Origin: Candidatus Mycolicibacterium alkanivorans
GTDB lineage: Bacteria > Actinomycetota > Actinomycetes > Mycobacteriales > Mycobacteriaceae
NCBI RefSeq assembly: GCF_022760805.1
Contig: NZ_JAIVFL010000001.1
Span: 3,348,001 to 3,412,000 of the forward strand
DNA: 64,000 nt
Direction: 5' to 3'
Shown in pieces: positions 25,221 through 35,812 of this stretch. Position 1 is the stretch's first letter; the number at the start of each line of letters is the position of its first letter. The translations under genes and the position numbers were made by a program. A model generated the notes under the pieces. The model saw only the letters and a list, made by a program, of their open reading frames with translations. It had not been told where the DNA came from and searched no databases.

Positions 25221-25895
25221 TCAGGTAGCGCGAATCTTCGCGGCCTGCTTGGCCACGACATCCAGGAATGTCTGCGGCAGTGACGCTTTGGCTTCGATTC
25301 TGGGATCGGACGTGGGGAAAGCTATACCGAACACCGCGAGTCTCCCGACATTCATGAACGCCATGTAAACGCTACTGGGCGAACCGTTCAACCGCATCGT
25401 CTGCTGGTAGGCCAAGGCACCGTTTTCAACACCGCTCAACTCGGTGGTGGTGATCGGAATACCCTTGGCGGCAGCGTCGAAGAACGCCTCGAAGTTCGCA
25501 CACCGGACAGCCGCCGCCTCGAGCTTGCCGAGATCCAACCGCCAGGACAACACCGTCATCACGATGCGCGCGCCGTTGTAGCCCACCGAGTACTTCGCCG
25601 CAGCGCCGGGGCCGCGTTCGGCCGACTCGGCGATGACATTGGTCAGTACGTTGGCGCAGCCCTCTGGCCGCGACAGCATCGACGGCGGAGCGCCGGCGCC
25701 GTCGGGCAGGCCGGGCCGCTCGACGATCCGGTCGACATTCACCCCGGGCGGGAAATCGGCGGCACCCAGCGTGACCTTCTTCAGAGTCGCGCCCGGCCAG
25801 GTCGCGCTGCCCGCAACGGTGCTGCCGCACCCGGCTACCACCAGGGCCGTCGCCGCCAGCGCGGTGATGATTGCGCCCCGACCTGCCATGAACAC
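25221..25895 (-). CDS. Putative lipoprotein (DUF5642-like)
   Basis: The 224-residue exported protein has a short charged start, a hydrophobic segment and the lipobox V-A-G-C (Cys at about 23), so it should be acylated and anchored in the membrane. Two mature cysteines (GCANVL and RCANFE) may form a disulfide, as in the mycobacterial DUF5642/LppP-like family. GTG at 25895 or ATG at 25889 may start it; neither has a good ribosome-binding site. It lies 4 bases after cobQ on the same strand. Function unknown. Confidence 0.75.
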   Translation of the reverse strand: MFMAGRGAIITALAATALVVAGCGSTVAGSATWPGATLKKVTLGAADFPPGVNVDRIVERPGLPDGAGAPPSMLSRPEGCANVLTNVIAESAERGPGAAAKYSVGYNGARIVMTVLSWRLDLGKLEAAAVRCANFEAFFDAAAKGIPITTTELSGVENGALAYQQTMRLNGSPSSVYMAFMNVGRLAVFGIAFPTSDPRIEAKASLPQTFLDVVAKQAAKIRAT

Positions 25896-25899
25896 CAGG

Positions 25900-27405
25900 C
25901 TACTGCCGAAGTGCCGAGGTCACCGTGGGGCGCACCGGCGGGCCACCGTCCACCAGCCCCAACAGGGCATCGGTGTCGAGATGCGCGGACAGCAGGTCAG
26001 CCATCACATCGAGCTGGGCGTCGCGGCGTCCCGGCACGCTCACGTCGTCAGCGACGCGGAAGTCGTGGCGGCCCGCTGCCGCCGCGGCCTCGCGCAGCCA
26101 GCCGCGGCGGAAGTCGTCGTTGTCCAGCAGTCCGTGCCAGTGCGTGCCGTACACCACGCCGCGGGCGAAGCCCTGCGGTGAGCCGTCGGCCTCGAACCAG
26201 CCGACCTCGGCGCAGCGCGTCACTTGGCCGTGGTGGATCTCGTAGCCGCCCAGCGGACTGTCCCAGTGCCGCAGCACCTTCTCGGCGGCGAACTCGATGT
26301 CGGCGTCGAGCAGGCCGAGTCCGGATACCGAGCCGCTGCGGGTCTCGACGGTGTCGTCGATGCGCCGGCACAGCATCTGGAAGCCGCCGCAGATACCGAG
26401 GACCGGGCGACCGGAGCGGACATGCGAGTGCACGGCGTCTGCCAGTCCGCGGTCGCGCAGCCACTGCAGGTCGGCGACGGTGGCCTTGCTGCCCGGTATC
26501 ACCACGACGTCGGCGTCGGCCACGTCGGCGGGGTCGGCGACCCACCGGACCAGGACACCGGGCTCACACGCCAGGGCCTCGACGTCGGTGGAGTTGGAGA
26601 TTCGCGGTAGCCGGATCGCGGCCACCCGCAGCCAGTCCTCGCCGCGCGGCGGGGCCGGCAGGCCCACCACCTGGCGGGCCACCACCGTCACCGAATCCTC
26701 GGCATCCAGCCACAACTCGTCGCTGAAGGGCACCACCCCGTAGGTAGGCCGCCCGCTGAGCGCCTCGAGCTGGTCAAGTCCGGGTGCCAGCAGCGCCGGG
26801 TCGCCCCGGAACTTGTTGACGACGAACCCGGCGATCAGGGCCTGGTCCGCCGGCGCGAGCACGGCGACGGTGCCGAACAGGTGGGCCAGCAGGCCGCCGC
26901 GGTCGATGTCGCCCACGACCACGACGGGCAGGTCGGCCGCGCGCGCCAACCCCATGTTGGCCAAATCGGTTGCGCGCAGGTTGATTTCGGCTGGCGAACC
27001 GGCACCCTCGCACAGCACCACGTCGAATTCGGCTCGCAGGCCGGCCAGTTCGTCGGCCACCACACCGGCCAGCTTGTCGCGATGCTCGATGTAGTCGGCC
27101 GCACCGACCGTGCCGACCGGCCGCCCGCGCACCACAAGTTGCGAGGTGCGGTCGCTGCCGGGCTTGAGCAGCACCGGGTTGAATCGGGTGCTGGGCGCAA
27201 GCCCGGCGGCCCGGGCCTGCATCCCCTGCGCCCGGCCGATCTCACCGCCGTCTACGGTCACCACGGAGTTGTTGCTCATGTTCTGCGCCTTGAACGGCGC
27301 GACCCGAATTCCCTTGCGTGCCAGGAAGCGGCACAGGCCCGCGACGACCATGGACTTGCCGGCATCGGAGGTGGTGCCGGCGATCAGCAGCGCGCCGCCG
27401 CTCAC
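25900..27405 (-). CDS. cobQ: Cobyric acid synthase
   Basis: The 501-residue amidase makes four glutamine-dependent amidations of adenosyl-cobyrinic acid a,c-diamide during B12 synthesis. It has an N-terminal P-loop-like domain ([21 protein letters not shown]) and a C-terminal class I amidotransferase-like domain with G-I-C-G-G and a late GTHWHG. The GTG at 27405 is chosen because the product then starts right before the conserved [12 protein letters not shown]; the longer reading enters a large inverted repeat. Cobalt import by the CbiMNQO system upstream would supply this pathway if that system carries cobalt. Confidence 0.93.
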   Translation of the reverse strand: MSGGALLIAGTTSDAGKSMVVAGLCRFLARKGIRVAPFKAQNMSNNSVVTVDGGEIGRAQGMQARAAGLAPSTRFNPVLLKPGSDRTSQLVVRGRPVGTVGAADYIEHRDKLAGVVADELAGLRAEFDVVLCEGAGSPAEINLRATDLANMGLARAADLPVVVVGDIDRGGLLAHLFGTVAVLAPADQALIAGFVVNKFRGDPALLAPGLDQLEALSGRPTYGVVPFSDELWLDAEDSVTVVARQVVGLPAPPRGEDWLRVAAIRLPRISNSTDVEALACEPGVLVRWVADPADVADADVVVIPGSKATVADLQWLRDRGLADAVHSHVRSGRPVLGICGGFQMLCRRIDDTVETRSGSVSGLGLLDADIEFAAEKVLRHWDSPLGGYEIHHGQVTRCAEVGWFEADGSPQGFARGVVYGTHWHGLLDNDDFRRGWLREAAAAAGRHDFRVADDVSVPGRRDAQLDVMADLLSAHLDTDALLGLVDGGPPVRPTVTSALRQ

Positions 27406-27414
27406 GTTCTTCTG

Positions 27415-27474
27415 GCGAGCAGACGCAAATGTCCCCGACACGCCGGTGGTTCGGGGACGTTTGCGTCTGCTCGC
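27415..27474. repeat. Long hairpin (24-bp stem) between map and cobQ
   Basis: Left arm 27415-27438 (begins GCGAGCAGACGCAAA) and right arm 27451-27474 (ends TTTGCGTCTGCTCGC) are complementary over 24 positions; the only departure is a pair that becomes U-G in RNA. The loop is 12 bases. The hairpin ends 9 bases before the cobQ GTG and would be transcribed in the map-cobQ mRNA. The GCGAGCAGACGCAAA arm resembles a dispersed palindromic repeat I recall from mycobacterial genomes. Confidence 0.85.
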
Positions 27475-27484
27475 GGGGAAAGGC

Positions 27485-28342
27485 TCACGGCAGGGTCAGG
27501 ATCTCGGCGCCGTCGTCGATGACCACCAGCGTGTGCTCGAACTGAGCGCTGCGCTTGCGGTCCTTGGTGGCCACCGTCCAGCCGTCGTCCCAGATCTCGT
27601 AGTCCAGCGAGCCGAGATTGATCATCGGTTCGATGGTGAACGTCATCCCGGGCTCGATGATGGTCTCCACGCTGGGCTGGTCGTAGTGCAACACCACCAG
27701 CCCGTTGTGGAACGTGGTCGCGATGCCGTGGCCGGTGAAGTCGCGAACAACGTTGTAGCCGAAGCGATTTGCGTACGACTCGATGACCCGGCCCACCGCC
27801 GAGAGCGCCCGGCCCGGCTTGACGGCCTTGATGGCGCGCATCGTCGCCTCGTGTGTGCGCTCCACCAGCAGACGGTGCTCCTCGGCGACGTCACCGGCCA
27901 GGAACGTGGCGTTGGTGTCGCCGTGCACCCCGTTGACGTAGGCGGTCACGTCGATGTTGACGATGTCGCCGTCCTCGACGACGGTCGAGTCCGGGATGCC
28001 GTGGCAGATGATCTCGTTGAGCGAGGTGCAGCACGACTTGGGATAGCCCTTGTAGCCCAGCGTCGACGGGTAGGCCCCGTGGTCGACCATGTACTCGTGG
28101 GCGATGCGGTCGAGCTCGTCGGTGGTCACGCCGGGGACCACCGCCTTACCGGCCTCGGCGAGCGCGCCGGCCGCGATCCGCCCGGCGATGCGCATCTTCT
28201 CGATCACCTCGGGCGTCTGCACCCAAGGCTCGGAGCCTTCCTGCGCGGTGGACTTGCCCACGTATTCGGGACGCTCGATCGACTTGGGCACCGGGAGGGT
28301 CGGCGAAACCACTCCGGCACGGAGAGCGGTGCGTAAAGGCAT
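27485..28342 (-). CDS. map: Methionine aminopeptidase, type I
   Basis: The 285-residue protein is the actinobacterial MetAP1c form with an N-terminal linker (about 40 residues, containing PXXP-like [14 protein letters not shown]) ahead of the pita-bread catalytic domain. The metal ligands lie in [19 protein letters not shown] (two Asp), GHGI (His) and IEPMI / FEHT (Glu residues). It removes initiator Met from nascent proteins. It matches M. tuberculosis mapB (Rv2861c) by position and form. A hairpin and cobQ follow downstream. Confidence 0.95.
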   Translation of the reverse strand: MPLRTALRAGVVSPTLPVPKSIERPEYVGKSTAQEGSEPWVQTPEVIEKMRIAGRIAAGALAEAGKAVVPGVTTDELDRIAHEYMVDHGAYPSTLGYKGYPKSCCTSLNEIICHGIPDSTVVEDGDIVNIDVTAYVNGVHGDTNATFLAGDVAEEHRLLVERTHEATMRAIKAVKPGRALSAVGRVIESYANRFGYNVVRDFTGHGIATTFHNGLVVLHYDQPSVETIIEPGMTFTIEPMINLGSLDYEIWDDGWTVATKDRKRSAQFEHTLVVIDDGAEILTLP

Positions 28343-28351
28343 GATTTAAGA

Positions 28352-28933
28352 CTAGCGGCGACGCAGCAGCGGCCGCTTGGGGTCGCGGACGTTGACCACG
28401 CCCATCACCACCCGTCCGGTCAGGACGACGTGCGGTGAGCCCTCGGCGGGCGGGTCCTTGCGGCGGTCCCGCGCGCTGCCGCCGTAGACCGTGACGTCGT
28501 CGATCGAGGCACTGGCGCCGTCCGGCAGCCGCAGATCGAGGGATCCGCGCACCAGGTCGAGTTCGATCACCACGACCGGACCGGCGAACCGGGCGTTGGT
28601 CAGGTCGAGATCGACCGAGCCCACCCGGCGCACCAGCGCCAACCGCGTCGGCACCGTCCACTCGCCGTGCCGTTTGAGCGAGCCGAGCCAGCCGCGCAGC
28701 TCGACCCGGTCGGCCGCGGAGGTCACGATCGCGCCGGGCCCCGGCAGGTCGCCGACCAGAACGTCGAGCTCGGTGCGCATCCGCGCCGCCGACACCTGCG
28801 CCGAGCGTTCCTCGAACTCGCCGATGTCGATCAGCCCGAGGGCGACGGCGTTGTGCAGCCGCCGCAGCGTCCCGTTGCGGTCGGCGTCGGAAACCCGCAG
28901 CGCGGGGGTGTTCTCGATCTCGGTCATGGCCAT
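28352..28933 (-). CDS. DUF1707 / cell-wall-response (YvqF-like) domain protein
   Basis: The 193-residue protein starts with a DUF1707 segment (LRVSDADRNGTLRRLHNAVALGLIDIGEFEERSAQVSAARMRTEL), frequent in actinobacterial envelope-stress genes, followed by a beta-rich region (VELRGWLGSLKR...GSVDLDLTNARFAGPVVVIELDLVRGSLDLRLP) like the C-terminal domain of LiaF/YvqF. No membrane helix is visible. It lies 9 bases upstream of map on the same strand. Exact function unknown. Confidence 0.8.
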   Translation of the reverse strand: MAMTEIENTPALRVSDADRNGTLRRLHNAVALGLIDIGEFEERSAQVSAARMRTELDVLVGDLPGPGAIVTSAADRVELRGWLGSLKRHGEWTVPTRLALVRRVGSVDLDLTNARFAGPVVVIELDLVRGSLDLRLPDGASASIDDVTVYGGSARDRRKDPPAEGSPHVVLTGRVVMGVVNVRDPKRPLLRRR

Positions 28934-28987
28934 TCCACGGTACCTGCGCGACGCGGTGCGGGACGGGCTGCACTAGTCTGGGACTCC

Positions 28988-29377
28988 ATGGCTGAACTCC
29001 CGCGCCGGGCCGTGCTCATCGCAGCCGCCGTCGGCCCGCTCGCCGCCTGCAGCGCCTCGCCCGACAAGCTGATCAAGCCAGCGACCCTGCCCGCGGCCGG
29101 TCAGGCGCTGATCAGCACCGCCGACGTCCCGGTGAACTCGGGCAAGGTGGTCGGCGACACCCTGATCACCCAGCCCCGGCCCGGGGTGTTCGACGCCTTC
29201 GTCGCTCGCTGCCCACACGCCGGGTGCGTGCTGACCGGGGTCAGCGGCGACACCATCGACTGCCCGTGTCACGGCAGCAGGTTCGCCCTCGACGGCGCGG
29301 TGGTGCGCGGGCCGGCGATGCAGCCGCTGGCGCCGGTCAAGGTGACGGTGAAGGGCGGCCTGATCGTCGTGAGCTGA
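28988..29377 (+). CDS. Rieske [2Fe-2S] domain lipoprotein
   Basis: The 129-residue protein has an N-terminal signal with lipobox L-A-A-C (Cys21) and a Rieske cluster fold: C-P-H-A-G-C ... C-P-C-H-G-S with the spacing of cytochrome bc/arsenite-oxidase-like small Rieske proteins. It is expected outside the membrane as an acylated electron carrier or a redox subunit whose partner is not encoded nearby. It starts about 55 bases from the divergent DUF1707 gene. Confidence 0.88.
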   Translation: MAELPRRAVLIAAAVGPLAACSASPDKLIKPATLPAAGQALISTADVPVNSGKVVGDTLITQPRPGVFDAFVARCPHAGCVLTGVSGDTIDCPCHGSRFALDGAVVRGPAMQPLAPVKVTVKGGLIVVS

Positions 29378-29423
29378 TGCTCACCTGGTGGACCTCCGAC
29401 GGGTACGCGGCCAAGCTTTCGGT

Positions 29424-31247
29424 TCAGGCCAGGTAGTCGGCGGGCAGCTCGTCGAACATCATCTTGACCATCCGCACCGCATACTCCGAACTACCGCCAC
29501 CGACGATCAGTGCCGCGAACGCCAGGTCGCCGCGATAGCCGGTGAACCAGGCGTGTGAACCGCCCTGGAATTCGGCCTCACCGGTCTTACCGCGCACGTC
29601 ACCGGCACCGAGAATGTCCTTGGCCGTGCCGTTGGTGACCACCAGCCGCATCATCTCGCGCAACCCGTCGAGCATCGCCGGGCTGATCGGCGGATGGTCG
29701 CCGGCCTCACTGGTCTGAGCCCCCGCGATCAGGTGCGGCGTCGGCGTCTTGCCGGCCGCCACCGTCGCCGCCGCCAGCGCCATGCCGAACGGGGTGACCA
29801 GCACCTTGCCCTGGCCGAAGCCGTCCTCGGTGCGTTCTGCCAGGTTGACCGTCGGCGGCACCTGACCGGTCACCGTGGTCAGCCCGTCGATGGTGTAGTC
29901 CGGGCCGATGCCGTACTGGGACGCCGCGACGGTCAGCGCGGTCGGCGGCATGCGGCTGGCCAGCTCGGCGAACGTGGTGTTGCACGAATTGGCGAACGCC
30001 TTGGCCATCGGGACGGTGCCGAGATCGAACTTGTTGTAATTCGGGATGGTTCGGTCACCGATGTCGATCTGACCCGGGCAACCCAGCAGCGTGTTGGGCG
30101 TGGCCATGTTGCGGTCGATGGCCGCCCCGGCCGTGACGATCTTGAACGTCGACCCGGGCGGGTAGAGGCCCGTGGTGGCCGCTGGGCCGTCGGCGTCGGC
30201 CGCCGCGTTCTGCGCCACCCCGAGGATGTCGCCGGTCGACGGCTTGATCACCACGATCATCGCCTTGCGGCCCTGGGTGTCGACGGCGTGCTGAGCGGCG
30301 TTCTGCACCGATCGGTCCAGGGTGATCGAGACCGACGGAGCCGGTTGGCCCGGCACCTCATTGAGGACGTCGACGTCGGCGCCGTTCTGGTTGACGCTGA
30401 CCACGCGCCAGCCGGCCTCGCCGTCGAGCTGGTCGATCACCGACTTCTTGACCTCGTTGATGATGGCCGGGGCGAAGTTGTCGTCGGTGGGCAGCAGGTC
30501 GGCCTGCGGGGTGACCACGACGCCGGGCAGCCCGTCGAGCACCGGACCCACCTTGTCGTGATCGGACGGGCGAAGGGTGATCAGCTCCAGCGCGTTGCTC
30601 GACGAGCTGGCCTGCTCGGCGAGCCGCTGCGGGTCGAGCGTGTTGTCGAACTGGCGCAGTTGATCGGCCACCACCCGCGCGGTCGACATCAGCTCGGAGC
30701 CGGCCTTGGCGGCGTCGAGCTGATAGCGGTAGAGGTTGCCGGGCACCAGCACGTCGGACCCGCCGAGCTCGTTGACCGAAGCGCGCCGAGGCGGATCGGC
30801 CCGCAGCGCGAACTTCTGGTGCTCGCCGAGCTTCGGGTGCAGGTCACTGGCGACCCAGCGGACCTGCCAGGCGCCCTCGTCCCGGATCATCTGCAGCACA
30901 CCGTCGTAGGTCCATGTCCGCTTCTTCGGCAGCTGCCAGGTGAGGCGGTAGTTCACGCTGCCGGTGTCCTCGGTGAAGCGGGAGCCGAGGATCTGGGCAT
31001 CGAGGTGGGTGGCCTGCAACCCGGCCCAGGCCTCGTTGAGCGCGGCCTGGGCGTCGGCGGGACGGTCGGACAGCTGTGCGGCCGCCGACGTGTCTCCCTT
31101 GGCCAGGTCCGCCAGGAACTGCTGGGCGGCGGGTGCCGGGCCGTCGGGCCGGGGCGTGCACGCCGAGAGGGTGGCGGAGGCCGCGATCACCGAGACGATC
31201 GACACCACGCCTGTGACTCGTGTTGCTAGTGAGGTGCAAGTAGCCAT
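29424..31247 (-). CDS. Penicillin-binding lipoprotein (Rv2864c-like)
   Basis: The 607-residue class B-like penicillin-binding protein has signal lipobox L27-S-A-C30, an NTF2-like N-terminal domain (QQFLADLAKGDTSAAAQLSD...), a dimerisation domain and a transpeptidase domain. The active-site motifs are S366-TFK369, SCN (ANSCNTTF) and K554-TG. It should cross-link peptidoglycan on the outer face of the membrane. Lipid anchoring and the MecA_N-type domain resemble low-affinity, beta-lactam-tolerant PBPs. The ATG at 31247 starts the signal peptide. Confidence 0.92.
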   Translation of the reverse strand: MATCTSLATRVTGVVSIVSVIAASATLSACTPRPDGPAPAAQQFLADLAKGDTSAAAQLSDRPADAQAALNEAWAGLQATHLDAQILGSRFTEDTGSVNYRLTWQLPKKRTWTYDGVLQMIRDEGAWQVRWVASDLHPKLGEHQKFALRADPPRRASVNELGGSDVLVPGNLYRYQLDAAKAGSELMSTARVVADQLRQFDNTLDPQRLAEQASSSSNALELITLRPSDHDKVGPVLDGLPGVVVTPQADLLPTDDNFAPAIINEVKKSVIDQLDGEAGWRVVSVNQNGADVDVLNEVPGQPAPSVSITLDRSVQNAAQHAVDTQGRKAMIVVIKPSTGDILGVAQNAAADADGPAATTGLYPPGSTFKIVTAGAAIDRNMATPNTLLGCPGQIDIGDRTIPNYNKFDLGTVPMAKAFANSCNTTFAELASRMPPTALTVAASQYGIGPDYTIDGLTTVTGQVPPTVNLAERTEDGFGQGKVLVTPFGMALAAATVAAGKTPTPHLIAGAQTSEAGDHPPISPAMLDGLREMMRLVVTNGTAKDILGAGDVRGKTGEAEFQGGSHAWFTGYRGDLAFAALIVGGGSSEYAVRMVKMMFDELPADYLA

Positions 31248-31342
31248 TGGGGCTGATGTTATGAGTTCGTGATAGCTATTCGGCGGAGGCGCACCGACGC
31301 CCGGCCGACGAACGTCATTCGATGACAGGCGCGCCAGCGCTC

Positions 31343-32197
31343 TCAATCGAGCAGGACGGTGGCGAACGTGCCGACCTCGGCGAATCCGACCCGGGCGTAG
31401 GCCGCCCGCGCGACGGTGTTGAAGCTGTTGACGTACAGGCTGGCGATGCGGCCGCTGTTCACAACGGCCGCGGCAACCGCCGCCGTCCCGGCCGTCCCGA
31501 TCCCGTGACCGCGCCATTCCGGGTGCACCCAGACGCCCTGGATCTGGCCGACGACCGGGGACTGGGACCCCACCTCGGCCTTGAACACCACCTGCCCGTG
31601 CTCGAAGCGGGCGTAGGCCCGCCCGGCGGCGATGAGGCTGGCCACCCGCCGCCGGTACCCGCGGCCGCCGTCGCCGAAACGCGGGTCGATCCCCACCTCA
31701 CCGATGAACATGTCGATCGCGGCGACCAGGTACGCGTCGAGTTCGTCGACCCGCACCCGGCGCACCGCGGGGTCGATCGGACTGGCCGGTGGCGCTCCGA
31801 TGGCCATCAGCGGCTGACGGTCACGCACGTCACGAGCCGGTCCCCACGCGTGCTGCAGCCGGTCCCACAACGGCAGCACCATCTCGGCCCGGCCGACCAG
31901 TGAGGAACACCGCCGCGCGGTACTCATCGCCTTGTCCGCGAACGCAATCAGGTCACTCTGCGTGCCGCGCAACGGAATCAGGTTGGCGCCGGCGTAGCAC
32001 AACGACTCCTCGACACGGCGCCGAGTCCACAGCTCTCCCCCGATCGCCTGGGGCTCGACCCCGTGGTCGGCGACACGGGCGGCCACCATGCAGGAGCCGA
32101 CCGGATCGTCGGCGAGCACCCGCCCCACGGCCGCGGCGTCGCGCACCACTGATACCCGTCGTTCGTCGACCAGGCGGAACAGTGGCGGAGCCGACAT
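31343..32197 (-). CDS. GNAT-family N-acetyltransferase (Rv2867c-like)
   Basis: The 284-residue protein has a C-terminal GNAT fold: the acetyl-CoA loop GVWVHPEWRGHGIGTAGTAAV and the terminal NTVARAAYARVGFAEVG helix-strand. The N-terminal half (about 1-130) is the DUF4081-type segment found with this GNAT in actinobacteria. It lies upstream of the penicillin-binding gene and downstream of ispG, as in M. tuberculosis. The acceptor is unknown. Confidence 0.88.
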   Translation of the reverse strand: MSAPPLFRLVDERRVSVVRDAAAVGRVLADDPVGSCMVAARVADHGVEPQAIGGELWTRRRVEESLCYAGANLIPLRGTQSDLIAFADKAMSTARRCSSLVGRAEMVLPLWDRLQHAWGPARDVRDRQPLMAIGAPPASPIDPAVRRVRVDELDAYLVAAIDMFIGEVGIDPRFGDGGRGYRRRVASLIAAGRAYARFEHGQVVFKAEVGSQSPVVGQIQGVWVHPEWRGHGIGTAGTAAVAAAVVNSGRIASLYVNSFNTVARAAYARVGFAEVGTFATVLLD

Positions 32198-32241
32198 TGG
32201 CGTTACTTTCTGCGGGGGCGAGCCGCCGGGGAGTTACCGCC

Positions 32242-33399
32242 TCAGCTTACGGTCACCTCAGGAGAACCGCTGGCAGATGCATCCGCGCCGCGCATGTTTT
32301 CGGCGAGTCGCATGGCCTCTTCGATCAGCGTCTCGACGATCAGGGCCTCCGGAACGGTCTTGATCACCTCGCCCTTGACGAAGATCTGACCCTTGCCGTT
32401 GCCGGAGGCCACCCCGAGGTCGGCTTCACGCGCCTCGCCCGGACCGTTGACGACGCAGCCCATCACCGCGACGCGCAGCGGCACGTCGAGGCCGTCCAGA
32501 CCGGCCGACACCTCGTTGGCCAAGGTGTAGACGTCGACCTGGGCGCGCCCGCACGACGGGCAGGACACGATCTCCAACCCGCGGGGCCGCAGGTTCAGCG
32601 ACTCCAGGATCTGGGTGCCGACCTTGACCTCTTCGACCGGCGGCGCCGACAGCGACACCCGGATGGTGTCGCCGATGCCGCGAGACAGCAGCGCGCCGAA
32701 TGCGACGGCGGACTTGATCGTGCCCTGGAACGCCGGGCCGGCCTCGGTGACCCCGAGATGCAAAGGGTAGTCACACTTTTCGGCCAGCATCTCGTAGGCG
32801 GCCACCATCACGACCGGGTCGTTGTGCTTGACGCTGATCTTGATGTTGCCGAAGCCGTGCTCCTCGAACAGCGAGGCCTCCCACAGCGCGGACTCGACCA
32901 GAGCCTCGGGGGTGGCCTTTCCGTACTTGTCCATGAAGCGGTTGTCCAGCGAGCCGGCGTTGACGCCGATGCGGATCGGGATGCCCGCCGCGCCGGCGGC
33001 TTTGGCGACCTCGGCCACCCGGCCGTCGAACTCCTTGATGTTGCCGGGGTTCACCCGCACCGCCGCGCACCCGGCGTCGATCGCGGCGAAGATGTACTTC
33101 GGCTGGAAGTGGATGTCGGCGATCACCGGGATGTTGCTGTGCTTGGCGATTTCGGCCAGCGCGTCGGCATCCTCCTGGCGCGGACACGCCACCCGCACGA
33201 TGTCGCAGCCCGCGGCGGTCAGCTGGGCGATCTGCTGCAGCGTGGCGTTCACGTCGTGGGTCTTGGTGGTGCACATCGACTGCACCGAGATCGGATAGTC
33301 GCTGCCCACGCCGACATCGCGCACCATCAGCTGGCGGGTCTTGCGCCGCGGCGCCAGGGTGGGCGCGGGAGGGGCGGGCATGCCCAGGCCGATGGACAT
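32242..33399 (-). CDS. ispG: 4-hydroxy-3-methylbut-2-en-1-yl diphosphate synthase
   Basis: The 385-residue iron-sulfur enzyme of the MEP isoprenoid pathway has an N-terminal TIM barrel ([25 protein letters not shown]) and a C-terminal domain carrying [4Fe-4S] ligands CPSCGR and CVVNGPGE. The ATG at 33399 gives the family N-terminus. It lies 8 bases after rip1 and in the same strand run as dxr, giving the mycobacterial dxr-rip1-ispG cluster. Confidence 0.97.
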   Translation of the reverse strand: MSIGLGMPAPPAPTLAPRRKTRQLMVRDVGVGSDYPISVQSMCTTKTHDVNATLQQIAQLTAAGCDIVRVACPRQEDADALAEIAKHSNIPVIADIHFQPKYIFAAIDAGCAAVRVNPGNIKEFDGRVAEVAKAAGAAGIPIRIGVNAGSLDNRFMDKYGKATPEALVESALWEASLFEEHGFGNIKISVKHNDPVVMVAAYEMLAEKCDYPLHLGVTEAGPAFQGTIKSAVAFGALLSRGIGDTIRVSLSAPPVEEVKVGTQILESLNLRPRGLEIVSCPSCGRAQVDVYTLANEVSAGLDGLDVPLRVAVMGCVVNGPGEAREADLGVASGNGKGQIFVKGEVIKTVPEALIVETLIEEAMRLAENMRGADASASGSPEVTVS

Positions 33400-33407
33400 T
33401 GACTCTC

Positions 33408-34649
33408 CTACTGGAACAACCGGATCGGATTGACCAGGTCGGCGGTCACGGTCAACAGCATATAGCCGACCACCACGACCAGGATGACGTAGGTGGCGGG
33501 CATCAGCTTCATGTAGTTCACCGGGGCGGCGGCGACCATGCCGCGAGCTGACCGGATCATGTTGCGAATCTTCTCGAACACCGCGATGGCGATGTGGCCG
33601 CCGTCGAACGGCAACAGCGGCACCAGGTTGATCGCGCCGAGCACGAAGTTGAGCTGGGCCAGGAAGAACCAGAAGGCGACCCACAGCCCGTGGTCGACGG
33701 TGTCGCCGCCGATGATGCTGGCCCCGACCACGCTGATGGGCGTTTCGGGGTCACGTTCGCCGCCGCCGATCGCGTGCACCAGCGCCCCGACCTTCGTCGG
33801 GATGGAGATCAGCGACTTGCCGAGTTCGACGGCCAGGTCGCCGGTGAAGGTGAAGGTGGCCGGAATCGCGGTCAACGGGTTGTACTGCGTCGGGCCGAAG
33901 GTGGCGGCCCCGACGCCGATGGCACCCACCGTGGCCGGGGCGCTCTCCTTGCTGCCGTCCTTCTTGGCCACCCAACGCTGGGTGGGCGTGACGTCGACGA
34001 CGATGGCCATCGCCACGGTCGTGCCGTTCTGGTTGCGTTCGATGACGAACGGCGTGGGGCCGGAGGCCTTCTGCACCGCGGCCACCATCTCGCCGAAGTT
34101 CTTGACGTCGGTGCCGCCCACCTTGACCACGGCGTCACCGGCCTGGATCCCGGCCATCGCCGCGGGTCCGGCACCGGTGCAGTCACCGAGCTTGCCCTTG
34201 GCGACTTCGGCCTTCACACAACCGGTTTCACCGACGATGGCCTTGGTGGGCGGGTGCAGGTTGGGCAGGCCCCACGCCACGGCGATCCCGTAGATGAGGA
34301 CCAGGCCGATGATGAAGTTCACGCCGGGGCCGGCGAACAGCACCGCGACGCGTTTCCAGGTCTTCTGCTTGTACATCGCGTAGGGCTCTTCGTCGGGCTT
34401 GAGCTCCTCGATGGAGGTCATGCCGGCGATGTCGCAGAAGCCACCGGCCGGGACGGCCTTGAGACCGTATTCGGTGTAGCCGAGCTTGTTGGGCCGAAGC
34501 GTCGACCACACGGTGGGCCCGAAGCCCACGAAGTAGCGGCGGACCTTCATCCCGGTGGCCCGGGCCACCCACATGTGCCCGCATTCGTGCAGGGCCACCG
34601 AGACGAGAATGGCCAGCGCGAACAGCACGACGCCGATAACGAACATCAT
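33408..34649 (-). CDS. rip1: Site-2 protease Rip1
   Basis: The 413-residue intramembrane zinc metalloprotease has H21-E-C-G-H25 in the first helix, a PDZ-like region (about 120-215) and the second metal site LPFDGGH in helix 3. It cuts membrane anti-sigma factors in mycobacteria and regulates envelope composition. It overlaps dxr by 4 bases. The ATG at 34649 gives the M. tuberculosis-like N-terminus MMFVxG. Its substrates could include membrane anti-sigma proteins such as the zf-HC2 protein in this window, though that protein has four helices, unlike known single-pass substrates. Confidence 0.96.
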   Translation of the reverse strand: MMFVIGVVLFALAILVSVALHECGHMWVARATGMKVRRYFVGFGPTVWSTLRPNKLGYTEYGLKAVPAGGFCDIAGMTSIEELKPDEEPYAMYKQKTWKRVAVLFAGPGVNFIIGLVLIYGIAVAWGLPNLHPPTKAIVGETGCVKAEVAKGKLGDCTGAGPAAMAGIQAGDAVVKVGGTDVKNFGEMVAAVQKASGPTPFVIERNQNGTTVAMAIVVDVTPTQRWVAKKDGSKESAPATVGAIGVGAATFGPTQYNPLTAIPATFTFTGDLAVELGKSLISIPTKVGALVHAIGGGERDPETPISVVGASIIGGDTVDHGLWVAFWFFLAQLNFVLGAINLVPLLPFDGGHIAIAVFEKIRNMIRSARGMVAAAPVNYMKLMPATYVILVVVVGYMLLTVTADLVNPIRLFQ

Positions 34650-35812
34650 CGGATTGACGCGACCTCCTGTGTGACGGCGGCGCGGGCGCGTTGCCGAGCC
34701 CAACGCTGCGCGTCAAGTACTTCTTCCACGGTAACCGGTTCTGCCGTCCACTGGTCGGCGGCGTGCAGGACGTCGGCGATTGTTCGCACAATGGCCGGGA
34801 ACCGGATCCGGCCGCTCAGGAACGCCTCGGCGGCCTCCTCGTTGGCGGCGTTGTAAACCGCGGTCAGGCAGCCACCGGTCTGTCCGGCGTGGCGGGCCAG
34901 GTCGACGGCCGGGAAGACCGCGGCGTCGAGAGGCTCGAACTCCCAGGTCGAGGCGGTGCTGAAGTCGAAGGCGGCCGCCGCGCCGGCGACCCGGTCCGGC
35001 CAGCCCAGGGCCAGCGAGATGGGCAGCTTCATGTCCGGCGGGCTGGCCTGGGCGATGGTCGATCCGTCGGTGTAGGTCACCATGGAATGCACGATCGACT
35101 GGGGGTGTACGACGACGTCGATGCGGTCGTAGGGTACCCCGAACAGCAGGTGGGTCTCGATGAGCTCGAGACCCTTGTTGACCAGGGACGCCGAGTTCAG
35201 CGTGTTCATCGGCCCCATGTTCCAAGTGGGATGCGCCCCGGCCTGCTCGGGTGTGACGGACTCCAGGTCGGCGGCCGCCCAGCCGCGAAACGGGCCCCCG
35301 GAAGCGGTCAGCACCAGTTTGGCGACCTCCTCGGCGGTGCCCGACCGCAGGCACTGGGCCAGGGCGGAGTGCTCGGAATCCACCGGAACGATCTGGCCGG
35401 GTTGCGCGGCCCGCAGCACCAGCGGACCTCCCGCCACCAGCGACTCCTTGTTGGCCAGCGCCAACCTGGCGCCGCTGGCCAGAGCGGCCAGGGTGGGCTC
35501 CAGGCCCAGCGCTCCCACGAGGGCGTTGAGCACCACGTCGGCCTCGGTGTTCTCGACGAGCCGGGTGACGGCGTCCGGCCCGCAGTAGGTGACGTCCCCC
35601 ACTCTCTCGGCGGCCGCCGGATCGGCGACGGCGACGTTGGTGACGCCGGTCTCGGCGCACTGGCGGGCCAGCAGGTCGGGGTTTCCGCCGCCGGCGGCCA
35701 GGCCGACGACCTCGAACCGGTCCGGGTTGTCGGCGATGACGTCCAGCGCCTGGGTGCCGATCGAACCGGTGCTGCCCAGGATCAGGACCCGGAGACGGTT
35801 GGCGGGGCTCAC
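34646..35812 (-). CDS. dxr: 1-deoxy-D-xylulose 5-phosphate reductoisomerase
   Basis: The 388-residue enzyme catalyses the second step of the MEP pathway with NADPH and a divalent metal. It contains the nucleotide motif GSTGSIG (14-20), metal/substrate residues in VDSEHSAL, and the flexible loop [23 protein letters not shown]. The start is GTG at 35812; an in-frame ATG just upstream would run into a stop. It is the first gene of the dxr-rip1-ispG group. Confidence 0.97.
   Translation of the reverse strand: MSPANRLRVLILGSTGSIGTQALDVIADNPDRFEVVGLAAGGGNPDLLARQCAETGVTNVAVADPAAAERVGDVTYCGPDAVTRLVENTEADVVLNALVGALGLEPTLAALASGARLALANKESLVAGGPLVLRAAQPGQIVPVDSEHSALAQCLRSGTAEEVAKLVLTASGGPFRGWAAADLESVTPEQAGAHPTWNMGPMNTLNSASLVNKGLELIETHLLFGVPYDRIDVVVHPQSIVHSMVTYTDGSTIAQASPPDMKLPISLALGWPDRVAGAAAAFDFSTASTWEFEPLDAAVFPAVDLARHAGQTGGCLTAVYNAANEEAAEAFLSGRIRFPAIVRTIADVLHAADQWTAEPVTVEEVLDAQRWARQRARAAVTQEVASIR

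Noticed and set aside
29694..31229. 511-codon plus-strand frame opposite the penicillin-binding gene
   Set aside because: Shadow frame; the minus strand has the STFK, SCN and KTG motifs.
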